From NCBI GenBank assembly GCA_015654795.1, contig JAATGF010000170.1:1-32901 (forward strand): a stretch of DNA of 32,901 nucleotides, given 5' to 3'. This document shows positions 26,231 through 32,901 of this stretch, piece by piece. The notes below the pieces were generated by a model that worked only from the letters and a program-made list of their open reading frames with translations, had not been told where the DNA came from and searched no databases. Made by a program: the position numbers and the translations under genes. The stretch's first letter is position 1. Each line of letters starts with the position of its first letter. This DNA comes from Bacteroidales bacterium. GTDB lineage: Bacteria > Bacteroidota > Bacteroidia > Bacteroidales > Prolixibacteraceae.

Positions 26231-26993
26231 ATGAACGCAAAACTGAAAGCATTTATTTTTGTGGTTGTCGGTGTCTTCGTTACCTGCGAAATACCGGCAA
26301 ATAATTGGCATTCTTATCTGTCATATTATCAAATAATTGCAGTTACACAGGGCGGTCAGCAAATTTTCGCAGCCAGCGAAAACGGACTATTCTCTTACAA
26401 TCCTTCCGATAAAAGTTTCGAAACGAAGTCGCGTGTCGAAGGGTTGTCCGATTCGGGGATTTCTGCCATTGGTTGGTCAAATCTAAAAGGAGCTTTATTG
26501 ATCGGTTATTCTAACGGGAATCTTGATCTTCTTTTAGGGAACACAATTCTTAACCTGCCAGACCTTAAGCTTAAAACATCAATCGCCAACAAATCAATTA
26601 ATAACATTCTTTGCGAAGGTGATTTTGCATGGTTAAGTTGCAATTTTGGCATTGTAAAAATCAATCTGAAAAAGTGGGAAGTAGCCAAAACATGGGTGAT
26701 TGGTCCCGATTATCACACATTTGGTTTGATTGAAAAATCCGAAAATGACTTATATTTTTCGGTTGTCCCCTCGAATCCATCGAAGAATAATGCTTTGAAG
26801 TTGAATACTTCCGGGGCAAATCTATATATTGCAGGAAACCTTGCATATAAAACCACTTCAATCGGCAGACGTGCTGTTTGGAATGGTAAGAACCGAAATG
26901 GTGCTCGTGTCAGTTCTGGCGTCTACCTGACTTTTTGTGCCGATCACGAGGGAAACCAATCGCCATGTTATTAAACTGCTTTTTATCCACTGA
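26231..26993 (+). pseudogene. porZ: porZ remnant with internal deletion and terminal frameshift
   Basis: 247 codons are read before a stop at 26974. Residues 1-185 match the N-terminus of PorZ, the type IX secretion beta-propeller protein: signal peptide, then NNWHSYLSYYQIIAVTQGG, FAASENGLFSY, GLSDSGISAIGWSN and LPDLKLKTSIANKSINNI. Around residue 195-205 the sequence jumps to what should be the extreme C-terminus: IAGNLAYKTTSIGRRAVWNG and KNRNGARVSSGVYLTFCADH, the type A sorting-domain pattern. PorZ normally has about 750-800 residues, so some 500 are missing. Near 26966 one extra base puts the end out of frame; in the next frame it reads VIKLLFIH and stops at 26993, five bases before recO. 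Neighbours rdgB and recO are the usual ones. Confidence 0.75.
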
Positions 26994-26997
26994 AAAA

Positions 26998-27723
26998 ATG
27001 CTGCAAAAAACACGCGGAATAGTGCTTCGAAACCTTAAATTTGGTGATACTGGGATGATTACGACCATTTACACCGAATCATTTGGCAGGATGGCATTTA
27101 TCGTACAGGGAAGCCATGGTAGAAAATCGTCAGTTAAGGGAAATCTGCTAAAGCAACTTTTTCTGCTGGAGATGGAGGTTGACTATAAACCAGGGAGGGA
27201 ATTGCAAAGAGTGAAGGAAATTAAAAATATATCGCCATTTGGATCTATTCCTTTCGGGATTGTCAAGTCATCACAGGCGCTCTTTCTGTCCGAACTTTTG
27301 GAAAAAGTACTTCGGGAAGAGGAATCACGACCTGAGTTGTTTGAATTTCTGTTTCGATCTATTCAGATACTTGATTTATTGGAAGATGGAGTTAGTAATT
27401 TTCATTTGCTATTTTTGATTCAACTCACCCGTTATCTTGGATTTGGTCCGTCTAACAATTATTCAACATCGAATCAATTTTTTGATATGATCGCGGGAAA
27501 TTTCGTTTTAATGCCACCTGCCCACCCTTGGTTTTTACAAAACCGCGAAAGTTTGGTCCTTGCTCAATTAATTGGAATGAGCTACCAAAATTCAGCAGAA
27601 TTTAAACCAGATCAAGGATTACGGAACGCTTTGCTTGATTTTGAACTTGAATATTATGGCCTTCACATTGGGAATAAACTTAATTTAAAATCACTCAAAA
27701 TATTCAGAGAAATACTTCATTAA
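26998..27723 (+). CDS. recO: DNA repair protein RecO
   Basis: 241 residues from the ATG at 26998; the frame opens earlier but runs through the porZ end. The N-terminal OB fold is clear (KTRGIVLRNLKFGDTGMITT, IYTESFGRMAFIVQG), followed by the helical domain (SSQALFLSELLEKVLREEES, LLFLIQLTRYLGFGPSNN). The zinc-finger cysteines of other RecO proteins are absent, as is common in Bacteroidota. RecO loads RecA with RecR and anneals DNA in recombination repair. Conserved position after porZ. Confidence 0.9.
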   Translation: MLQKTRGIVLRNLKFGDTGMITTIYTESFGRMAFIVQGSHGRKSSVKGNLLKQLFLLEMEVDYKPGRELQRVKEIKNISPFGSIPFGIVKSSQALFLSELLEKVLREEESRPELFEFLFRSIQILDLLEDGVSNFHLLFLIQLTRYLGFGPSNNYSTSNQFFDMIAGNFVLMPPAHPWFLQNRESLVLAQLIGMSYQNSAEFKPDQGLRNALLDFELEYYGLHIGNKLNLKSLKIFREILH

Positions 27724-27810
27724 CAACAATATAATAATCGCAAATTAAGAATTAACTAACAGTTATCAATCTGATTTGGCAAATCAGAATGTTTCGATAA
27801 AAAATATTGT

Positions 27811-27818
27811 TACTTTTG
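27811..27818 (+). promoter_or_regulatory. -7 box for the aminotransferase-like gene
   Basis: TACTTTTG, 25 bp before the ATG at 27844, matches TAnnTTTG. A -33 TTTG at the right distance is not seen. Confidence 0.45.
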
Positions 27819-27843
27819 CAGTTAGCAACTGATTACAATAAAA

Positions 27844-29001
27844 ATGGTTTCATCAAAAATTCCAACATCGAAGAAAAATGCCTTTACGACGATTCTTGCA
27901 ATTGCCGAAGAGGTTCATGCTATCGACTTGGCAGTCCCCATGTCTAATCTTGTTTGTCCCGAAAAACTAATTGATCTGGTAAGCAAGAATATGAGACTTG
28001 GAAATAATGATTATTCCCCGGCCGAAGGAGTAGAACATTTACGAGAACAGATTATCAATCTTGTAAACCAGCAGAATAACACCTTATTTAGCCCTGAGAC
28101 CGACATTACGATCACTGCCGGCCCGGCTCAGGCGATGACTACGGCCATCAGTACTTTTGTGAAAGAGGGTGATGAGGTAATAATATTTGAACCAATACAG
28201 GAGTCTTATGCTCCGTTTATTGAATTGAATGGCGGTCGTCCAATCTTTGTTAATCTGAAAAGTCCCGATTTCAGGATCGACTGGGAAGAGGTGAAGAAGT
28301 TGGTTACTTCGAAGACCAAAATGATCATTATCAATAATCCACAGAATCCGATTGGAAGGATATTTAGCGAAGAGGACATCGACCAGCTTAAAAGGCTTAC
28401 AAACGGTACTAAACTGGTGATTCTGAGTAATGAAGTATTCGACCATATCGTATTTGACGACCTTAAATTTCACAGTCTTGCCTCTATTCCCGAACTGGCA
28501 TCCAAAAGCTTGATCGTTTCAAGTTTTGGTCCGGTATTCAATATAACGGGTTGGGGAATAGGATACATCTTTGGTCCGGATAAATTGATGAGTGAATTTC
28601 GAAAAATTCAACAGTTTCAAGGTTTTAGCGTAAATACTCCTGCCCAGTTTGCATTGGCTGAGTTTTTACAGGATGGACCCGATTTTGAAGCAATTTGTGA
28701 AACCTATCATAGTAAGCGCGATCTGTTTATTTCGTTGTTGGAAGGGAGCCATTTTGAACTTGTTCCAACCCATTCGACTTTTTATCAGGTACTGGATTAC
28801 AGTAAGATCTCTGATGAATCGGATGTTGATTTTGCGACAAGGCTCATCATGGAATACGGTGTTGCCACTGTACCATTTTCAGCTTTCCAACATGAGAAGA
28901 CTAAAAATCAACTTATTAGGATATGCTTTGCCAAACCCGACGAAATACTTAAAGAGGCAGCCAAAAAACTGAAGAGTGTGCCTGTTGTCAGTCATCATTA
29001 A
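27844..29001 (+). CDS. Class I/II aminotransferase-fold protein lacking the PLP lysine
   Basis: 385 residues, full length and in frame. The overall match is to YbdL/MtnE-type methionine aminotransferases: NDYSPAEGVEHLREQI, EPIQESYAPFIELNGGRP, NNPQNPIGRIFSEEDIDQL and FSVNTPAQFALAEFLQ. Key cofactor residues are changed. The SxGK lysine that forms the Schiff base is Pro230 (SSFGPVFNITGW). The Asp that holds the pyridine nitrogen is Asn196 and the Tyr beside it Phe199 (LSNEVFDHIVF). The basic residue after TGW is Gly238. The phosphate loop reads TAGPAQAM instead of GATEA-like. The substrate-carboxylate Arg (IRICFAKP) remains. It should not work as a normal aminotransferase, and is best called a pseudoenzyme. 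Confidence 0.8.
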   Translation: MVSSKIPTSKKNAFTTILAIAEEVHAIDLAVPMSNLVCPEKLIDLVSKNMRLGNNDYSPAEGVEHLREQIINLVNQQNNTLFSPETDITITAGPAQAMTTAISTFVKEGDEVIIFEPIQESYAPFIELNGGRPIFVNLKSPDFRIDWEEVKKLVTSKTKMIIINNPQNPIGRIFSEEDIDQLKRLTNGTKLVILSNEVFDHIVFDDLKFHSLASIPELASKSLIVSSFGPVFNITGWGIGYIFGPDKLMSEFRKIQQFQGFSVNTPAQFALAEFLQDGPDFEAICETYHSKRDLFISLLEGSHFELVPTHSTFYQVLDYSKISDESDVDFATRLIMEYGVATVPFSAFQHEKTKNQLIRICFAKPDEILKEAAKKLKSVPVVSHH

Positions 29002-29026
29002 CAGAAAGCTTCTGTTCTAAATAGTT

Positions 29027-29057
29027 TTTGGCCAGATTCGGGAAAAGATTACTTTTG
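29027..29057 (+). promoter_or_regulatory. Promoter of the tRNA-Arg gene
   Basis: -33 TTTG (29027-29030) and -7 TACTTTTG (29050-29057) are 19 bp apart, and the tRNA starts 17 bp after the -7 box. Confidence 0.7.
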
Positions 29058-29074
29058 CACTGCAAAATAATTCC

Positions 29075-29146
29075 GGCCTCATAGTTCAAGGGATAGAATG
29101 GAAGTTTCCTAAACTTTAGATTCGCGTTCGAGTCGCGGTGAGGCTA
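29075..29146 (+). tRNA. tRNA-Arg (anticodon CCU)
   Basis: The 72-base sequence folds as a cloverleaf by hand: acceptor GGCCTCA/TGAGGCT, D stem GTTC/GAAT, anticodon stem GAAGT/ACTTT with loop TTCCTAA (anticodon CCT, reading AGG), and T arm TCGCG-TTCGAGT-CGCGG. CCA is not encoded. A promoter precedes it and a terminator follows. The 3' side of this gene is where the mobile-element debris begins, which fits tRNA genes as integration sites. Confidence 0.9.
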
Positions 29147-29151
29147 CAGTT

Positions 29152-29185
29152 TAACCCGCTTAAGTCATTGAACTTAAGCGGGTTA
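29152..29185 (+). terminator. Terminator of the tRNA-Arg gene
   Basis: A perfect 13-bp stem (TAACCCGCTTAAG / CTTAAGCGGGTTA) with an 8-base loop, followed by TTTATTTTTG. It ends the tRNA transcript, 6 bp after the gene. Confidence 0.85.
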
Positions 29186-29626
29186 TTTATTTTTGTATCC
29201 CCAAATTGTATCCTAAATTGTATCACTATTTTTGAAACTTTTTGATTTCAACATAGTATGGTTTGGAGAATACGGCAATATAACCAACGGCTTGAAAAAG
29301 GTGTGACAGGGAAGCGCTTTATGGTGCAAACTTTCTGAAACTATTGGAGCCGTCAAAGAAACAATCCGGATGTTGTTACAAGTGGTTTCATCTGATGAAC
29401 TGGTTGAAATAAATCGTTTGCAAATTGACAATCCATATTTAGAAGCAGGGGCTGATATGATTATTTGATATTCGTCCAATGCAGAGACTTATATTTTTTT
29501 AAAAATAGGAACTCCTAACTCATCAAAAGAATAATGGCGGCATATTCGATCACTAAACTTTAATCGGATGTGCTCATTCAAAGTCCCTGTATTACCAACC
29601 TAAAAAACGTTTTAATTCCGGACCAT

Positions 29627-29971
29627 TTACAATCGATCCCGAATTTGAAGACTACCGCCGTTTTTCGATTTATCCGGGATAAAGAAATTTAATATTTTGT
29701 ACGCGACGCCCAGAATACTTAACGTCTTTGAAGTCGGAATTTCCCTGACCAAAAACTCATAGGCAATTCCCAACACTCCGGATGCTGCCTGTAACAGGTT
29801 ATCATCGACTCAGTTTTTTGGAGCAAGTGTATCCGGAGAGGGAAGCGCCAGTTCATCACCGGCATTTAATTCCATTTTATTGTACAATTCTGGTGGCCCC
29901 GATCGATCAAAAGAAAAGATTTTATACTCGGACGCAATTAGCCTTCCATGTAACAAATCAGATAAATACAA
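29627..29971 (-). pseudogene. Unknown protein fragment with one in-frame stop
   Basis: Read on the minus strand from 29971, 53 codons (SDLLHGRLIASEYKIFSFDR, SGPPELYNKMELNAGDELAL, PSPDTLAPKN) lead to TGA. The same frame continues for 61 codons (VDDNLLQAASGVLGIAYEFL, VREIPTSKTLSILGVAYKIL) to TAA at 29627. The composition looks protein-like on both sides of the stop, and there is no ATG at the 5' end. It looks like the remains of a gene of at least 115 codons, unrecognised, probably from an integrated element. Confidence 0.4.
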
Positions 29972-30296
29972 CTAAATCGATTGAATAGGCCTTAAGGGAT
30001 TCGATTTATCATGTAAAAATAGTCATTATAAAGGTCTTGCTTATCGATTATTACATATTTTTTCATATTATTCAACATATTCTTTACAAATGAATTCCAT
30101 TGCTCCCTTTTTGTAAGGCTCGTCCAGAGTTGGCAAAAATAAAACCAACAAACACGATAGAGCGACCTGGACGAAGAACAGTTTTTTGCAAACAAAAAAT
30201 CCGGCTGGCTATGGACGGAGCGTCGCGGAATTCCGCTTCCAGGCGCGGCAGACCAGGCACGAGCCTTCCGCACTGCGTTTCAATGAATTTCAATTC

Positions 30297-30398
30297 TTAC
30301 AAAAGTCCTTCATCGGCAAAGGAATAACTTCCCCCGCTCGTAATTATTAAATGATCTAACAGGCCAATGTCCTGAAATTTACAAGCTTCTTTTATTGC
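30297..30398 (-). pseudogene. C-terminal tail of a RadC-family protein
   Basis: Minus strand: AIKEACKFQDIGLLDHLIIT followed by SGGSYSFADEGLL and stop. This is the end of the JAB/MPN-like domain of RadC proteins (usual end DHLIIT..GYYSFADEGLL). Only about 33 residues survive; the metal-binding HxHPSG segment upstream is gone. RadC genes are frequent passengers of Bacteroidota mobile elements. Confidence 0.7.
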
Positions 30399-30701
30399 CC
30401 GTGGCCTATGGCTTGGAGAGAATAAATTTTATGTGCTGATATTTCAACGTCTGAGTATCATTTTTTATAATGTTACTCAGGGGTTCACCTTAAGTAAAGG
30501 ATTTTTAATTTCAAAATTGGAATGTGGACCAGTAGAGTTATTTATTGAAGAACTCCGTCAAAAGATCTGCTTGTTTCTTCTGACAGATTATCTCTTTGGG
30601 TTCATGAAATATTTCGATTTACTAAAAAATAAAGGACAAGATATTTTGATATTAGTATACAAATATATACCTTTGATTGACGGAATAAAAGCGAATTGAA
30701 A

Positions 30702-30746
30702 ATGAAGTACACAGAATTTCATAGACTTATTAGCCTAAATTTATAA
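30702..30746 (+). pseudogene. Stump of a hicA toxin gene
   Basis: A 14-codon frame reads MKYTEFHRLISLNL and stops 3 bp before the hicB start. MKYxExHRLL is the start of Bacteroidota HicA proteins (about 60-65 residues; RNA-binding fold with a catalytic His in a GSH motif). Everything after the first ten residues is missing. It is consistent with a deletion that removed the toxin and kept the antitoxin. Confidence 0.5.
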
Positions 30747-30749
30747 ATT

Positions 30750-31148
30750 ATGGATACACTTAAAATTATCATTGAAAAGAGCTCCGATTATTATGATGCC
30801 TATGCCTCAAATTGCGAAGGAGTATATGGCGCCGGAGAATCGGTTGAAGAAGCAAAAGCCAATGTTTTAAAAGGGCTTGAATTATTCATAAAAACAAGAA
30901 GCACTAAAGATTTACCATCTATACTTAAAGGAGAATACAATATCGTATATCATTTTGACACACAGAGTTTTCTAAACTATTATAATAAAGTTTTTACGAA
31001 CGTCGCACTCGAACGTATCACGGGCATAAATCAAAAGCTATTGCACCATTATGCAACCGGGTTGAAAAAACCACGCGAACTGCAAAGAAAAAAAATTGAA
31101 ATAGCACTTCACAAATTAGGTTCTGAACTTTTATCATTGGAGTTGTAA
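30750..31148 (+). CDS. HicB-family antitoxin with C-terminal DNA-binding domain
   Basis: 132 residues. The N-terminal HicB domain is a partial RNase H-like fold (LKIIIEKSSDYYDAYASNCE, GVYGAGESVEEAKANVLKGL), followed after about residue 75 by a helix-turn-helix-like segment (VALERITGINQKLLHHYATG, LKKPRELQRKKIEIALHKLG). Such proteins block HicA and repress their own operon. Here only a stump of hicA is left upstream, so it is an orphan antitoxin that may still act as a regulator or neutralise HicA from elsewhere. A hairpin terminator follows. Confidence 0.8.
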   Translation: MDTLKIIIEKSSDYYDAYASNCEGVYGAGESVEEAKANVLKGLELFIKTRSTKDLPSILKGEYNIVYHFDTQSFLNYYNKVFTNVALERITGINQKLLHHYATGLKKPRELQRKKIEIALHKLGSELLSLEL

Positions 31149-31167
31149 TTATTAATTCAAATAAGGG

Positions 31168-31203
31168 AAAAGCCTCATTCGTCAACTTACGGATGGGGCT
31201 TTT
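31168..31203 (+). terminator. Terminator after hicB
   Basis: AAAAGCCTCATTCG pairs with CGGATGGGGCTTTT (14 bp including two wobble pairs) around an 8-base loop, ending in a T run. It lies 20 bp after the hicB stop. Confidence 0.75.
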
Positions 31204-31204
31204 T

Positions 31205-31520
31205 AGTTCTGCCTCCCCAACCGTTGGAAGAAATAGCGGATTTTTGGTATGACTTCTTTGAAAACCGTGGTTCAAAAAATATTCTCTAAACACCTTTGTT
31301 TATTCTTTCTGATTATAAGGAATATAATTTTCCCAATGCCAGGGAGTGTAAATATCGCCAATAGCACTCTCTGTTGTCGATATAACAGGTGAAGTTCAGG
31401 TTATAATCATCTAAACAGGCAACGCTATGTGCCAATTGATATGTGGCAAATAAATAAGCATTTTAACAACGAATCAATATATGACTGGTCTTTTTCTTCA
31501 GTTCCGAAACGACCAGCTTT
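31205..31520. other. Intergenic stretch without an intact gene
   Basis: A short plus-strand tail (31210-31290) reads PPQPLEEIADFWYDFFENRG SKNIL and stops. It looks like the end of a protein, but nothing precedes it in frame beyond the hicB terminator. The rest shows no gene or notable repeat. Confidence 0.35.
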
Positions 31521-31709
31521 TTAACGAAGGCACTCCGGGGGTATTGGCTCATCGATTGCCGTAATCGTGATATCCTTCGAATTGATATAAGGTATTTCGC
31601 GGTAGACTGTTTTGTGGTTTGCCCTGCAAAAAATAACTGCTATTTCCTTGCTAAATGTGGCGGCAATAGTTTCCCCAAATTCATTTTGTATTACATAGAT
31701 CCAGTTCAT
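31521..31709 (-). CDS. Small hypothetical protein (third gene of a phage-like early operon)
   Basis: 62 residues (MNWIYVIQNEFGETIAATFS, KEIAVIFCRANHKTVYREIP, YINSKDITITAIDEPIPPEC). Soluble, no known motif. It follows two other short genes on the same strand with 12-bp gaps, an arrangement typical of phage or transposable-phage early regions. Function unknown. Confidence 0.5.
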   Translation of the reverse strand: MNWIYVIQNEFGETIAATFSKEIAVIFCRANHKTVYREIPYINSKDITITAIDEPIPPECLR

Positions 31710-31721
31710 TTTTTGATAGTT

Positions 31722-31937
31722 TTAAGTTCGGTTTCTATTTATCTCTATAGTAGTATCCCCATTCGGACTGGAGTAATGGCACTTCTTTGGCAGGTATATT
31801 AGCTGTATTCCGGGCTTTTCTATATACTTTGACTTAATAAGATTTCCTGTCCCTTGAATATAATTTATCAGTTCAATTGATTCTGGTAACTGATTTCCTA
31901 ATGATTTACTCATGGCTTGTTTTTTTAATTGGTTCAA
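31722..31937 (-). CDS. Small hypothetical protein (second gene of a phage-like early operon)
   Basis: 71 residues; a second ATG at 31913 (MSKSLGNQLPESIELINYIQ) is an alternative start. Basic, no membrane helix, no recognised family. It lies 11 bp after the first gene and 12 bp before the third, so it is co-transcribed. Confidence 0.45.
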   Translation of the reverse strand: MNQLKKQAMSKSLGNQLPESIELINYIQGTGNLIKSKYIEKPGIQLIYLPKKCHYSSPNGDTTIEINRNRT

Positions 31938-31948
31938 ATTTTTACTTT

Positions 31949-32164
31949 TTAAAATTCAAATGCTTCGTATCCCCTATTTATCAGCTCTTTATTAAACTTT
32001 GCGGCAATGTCTGCCGTAATTCGTGTCGTTTTAGAGGTCCGGTAGTTGTACCAGGTTTTTTGACTGATACCTAATAAAATATGTCCGTGTATTCCCAACT
32101 CTTCATAATCGGCATACTTTAAGTTTTGCCGCATCCATTCGTTTAATTTTCCCTTTGCTTCCAT
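31949..32164 (-). CDS. Small putative DNA-binding protein opposite the XRE repressor
   Basis: 71 residues (MEAKGKLNEWMRQNLKYADY, EELGIHGHILLGISQKTWYN, YRTSKTTRITADIAAKFNKE). The middle, with GISQKTWYNYRTSKTTRIT, looks like a helix-turn-helix with a recognition helix, as in Cro- or Ner-like phage regulators. It is transcribed away from the XRE repressor gene, with 96 bp containing two palindromes between the starts. Family assignment is tentative. Confidence 0.5.
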   Translation of the reverse strand: MEAKGKLNEWMRQNLKYADYEELGIHGHILLGISQKTWYNYRTSKTTRITADIAAKFNKELINRGYEAFEF

Positions 32165-32180
32165 ATTGTTTCTATATTTG

Positions 32181-32229
32181 GTAATTAATTACACTACAAA
32201 GTAAACAAATGAAATTGATTTTGTCAATT
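32181..32229. promoter_or_regulatory. Operator region between divergent regulator genes
   Basis: The perfect palindrome GTAATTAATTAC (32181-32192) and the inverted repeat AATTGA-5 bp-TCAATT (32213-32229) lie between the two divergent starts. A minus-strand promoter-like TTG...TTACTTTG sits between them. They are probable binding sites for one or both regulators. Confidence 0.5.
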
Positions 32230-32260
32230 AAAACTGTCTTTATTTTTTAAATGTTTTCTT

Positions 32261-32644
32261 ATGTCTATTAATGAGCGCATTATAAAACTAACTGAAATAT
32301 TAAAAGTCAATCAAACTCAATTGGCGATAATCTGTGACGTATCAAAACAAGCTATTTCCGCGATTTTAAAGAGTGAAACAAAGCCAAGTTTGAAGGTTAT
32401 TGAAAATATTGTCAGAAAATATCCTTTGCTTAATTCCAGATGGCTGCTAACCGGAGAAGGGGAAGTTTTTACAAAAGGTATTTATCCTGAAGAAAAAGAA
32501 ATAAAACAAGTGAATGATTCAAAATCTGTTTATGACTGTGAGAACTGCAAAAGATTAAACAGCTACATCGAAAAACAGGAAAGATTAATTGAACACCTTG
32601 AACGCCAGTTAGGACACGTTTCACCAAACAAAAACATTAAATGA
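32261..32644 (+). CDS. XRE-family (phage repressor-like) regulator
   Basis: 127 residues. The N-terminal helix-turn-helix is standard (LKVNQTQLAIICDVSKQAIS, AILKSETKPSLKVIENIVRK), followed by the phrase LLNSRWLLTGEGEVF that is common in phage repressor-like XRE proteins of this phylum. The C-terminus (about 85-120) is a short coiled coil (LNSYIEKQERLIEHLERQLG), likely for dimerisation; there is no peptidase domain. Its divergent arrangement with three small genes suggests the immunity region of a prophage or transposable phage. The rest of that phage is not in the window; a MITE-like element begins 9 bp downstream. Confidence 0.8.
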   Translation: MSINERIIKLTEILKVNQTQLAIICDVSKQAISAILKSETKPSLKVIENIVRKYPLLNSRWLLTGEGEVFTKGIYPEEKEIKQVNDSKSVYDCENCKRLNSYIEKQERLIEHLERQLGHVSPNKNIK

Positions 32645-32652
32645 TTTAACTT

Positions 32653-32901
32653 TGAGTCCACTCCGGAAAGTCGATTAATTATCCCGAAGGGATAAAATTT
32701 GAATAACCACCGGTAAAACCGGTGGAAAAGAAATGAAATAAAGATTACAGCCCCGAAGGAGTTGAACTTTTATTGTATTAATATTCAACCATTTCAGGGT
32801 TGCGTATTCATCTTTTATTCTTCCGTGAGCTCCACCCACAGTTTTAGATTCAGTCCTTTCATGACTATTTTCTGACCTTCTTACTTTTCGGAGTGGACTC
32901 A
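32653..32901. mobile_element. MITE-like element, 249 bp, with 19-bp terminal inverted repeats
   Basis: The left end TGAGTCCACTCCGGAAAGT and the right end, read inward on the minus strand, TGAGTCCACTCCGAAAAGT, differ at one position. The inside has no gene. It holds a hairpin CCACCGGT-AAA-ACCGGTGG (32707-32725), two copies of the CCCGAAGG phrase, and CAACC...GGTTG. I recall similar filler in other Bacteroidota intergenic repeats. The right end coincides with the window edge, so target-site duplication cannot be checked. Confidence 0.65.

Larger units (their letters stand above)
29186..30701. other. Degenerate zone of former mobile DNA downstream of the tRNA
   Basis: About 1.5 kb without an intact gene. 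Recognisable pieces are the stop-interrupted minus-strand frame and the radC tail listed separately. A plus-strand tail (29319-29468, ending SDELVEINRLQIDNPYLEAG) is open but unrecognised. 30120-30290 is clearly richer in G and C than its surroundings. An 88-codon plus frame at 30433-30699 has no protein-like features. Just after the tRNA, AAATTGTATCCT/AAATTGTATCAC is a small direct repeat. Confidence 0.55.

Noticed and set aside
30660-30667. Minus-strand TATATTTG with flanking GTATA...TATAC, like the GntR operator
   Set aside because: Spacing differs (6 instead of 7), no gene on that strand follows, and the sequence is AT-rich enough for chance.
30433-30699. 88-codon plus-strand frame before the hicA stump
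   Set aside because: No signal, motif or protein-like conservation visible, lies in degenerate DNA, and the downstream stump explains the region better.

Overview
The window looks like a chromosomal segment of a Bacteroidota bacterium. The evidence is the low-GC coding style, starts without Shine-Dalgarno sequences, promoters of the TTTG / TAnnTTTG type, lipoproteins with short signal peptides, and family-restricted genes (DUF6452/DUF6048 pair, PorZ beside recO, a fulvocin C-type lipoprotein). A member of the Marinilabiliales/Bacteroidales is plausible, but the sequence alone does not fix the genus.

Layout. Positions 1-950: end of an IS4-type insertion sequence. 1.1-14 kb: an accessory region with three paralogous lipoproteins, each with a transglutaminase-like core and a discoidin-like C-terminus (1124 +, 6103 -, 11884 + with a frameshift). 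Between them lie remnants of mobile or foreign genes (RND pump tail, possible integrase piece, conjugative helicase tail, transposase piece). A six-gene minus-strand run (10.2 down to 4.1 kb) encodes a small membrane protein, an ABC ATPase, an 85-residue unknown, a lipoprotein ending in an eight-cysteine fulvocin C-like domain, an O-antigen-ligase-like membrane protein with TPRs, and one of the transglutaminase-like lipoproteins. This run is the best candidate for an undescribed system: export or display of a Cys-rich peptide, with self-protection or surface modification. That role is an inference.

14-18 kb: a degenerate partial copy of a slipin (SPFH) gene, a secreted C1-family peptidase, then the intact GntR regulator-slipin operon with a palindromic operator over its promoter, followed by two large hairpins. 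18-29 kb: mostly ordinary core genes (thpR, namA-like ene-reductase, DUF6452/DUF6048 pair, metallophosphoesterase, BFD-like 2Fe-2S protein, DUF1349 protein, patatin, rdgB, recO). Two anomalies stand out here. The porZ gene between rdgB and recO has lost its middle and has a terminal frameshift. An intact aminotransferase-family gene lacks the PLP-binding lysine and its Asp/Tyr partners.

29-32.9 kb: a tRNA-Arg(CCU) with promoter and terminator, then a zone of decayed mobile DNA (stop-interrupted ORF, radC tail), a HicB antitoxin behind a stump of hicA, a phage-like divergent regulator region, and a 249-bp MITE-like element with 19-bp terminal inverted repeats that ends exactly at the window edge.
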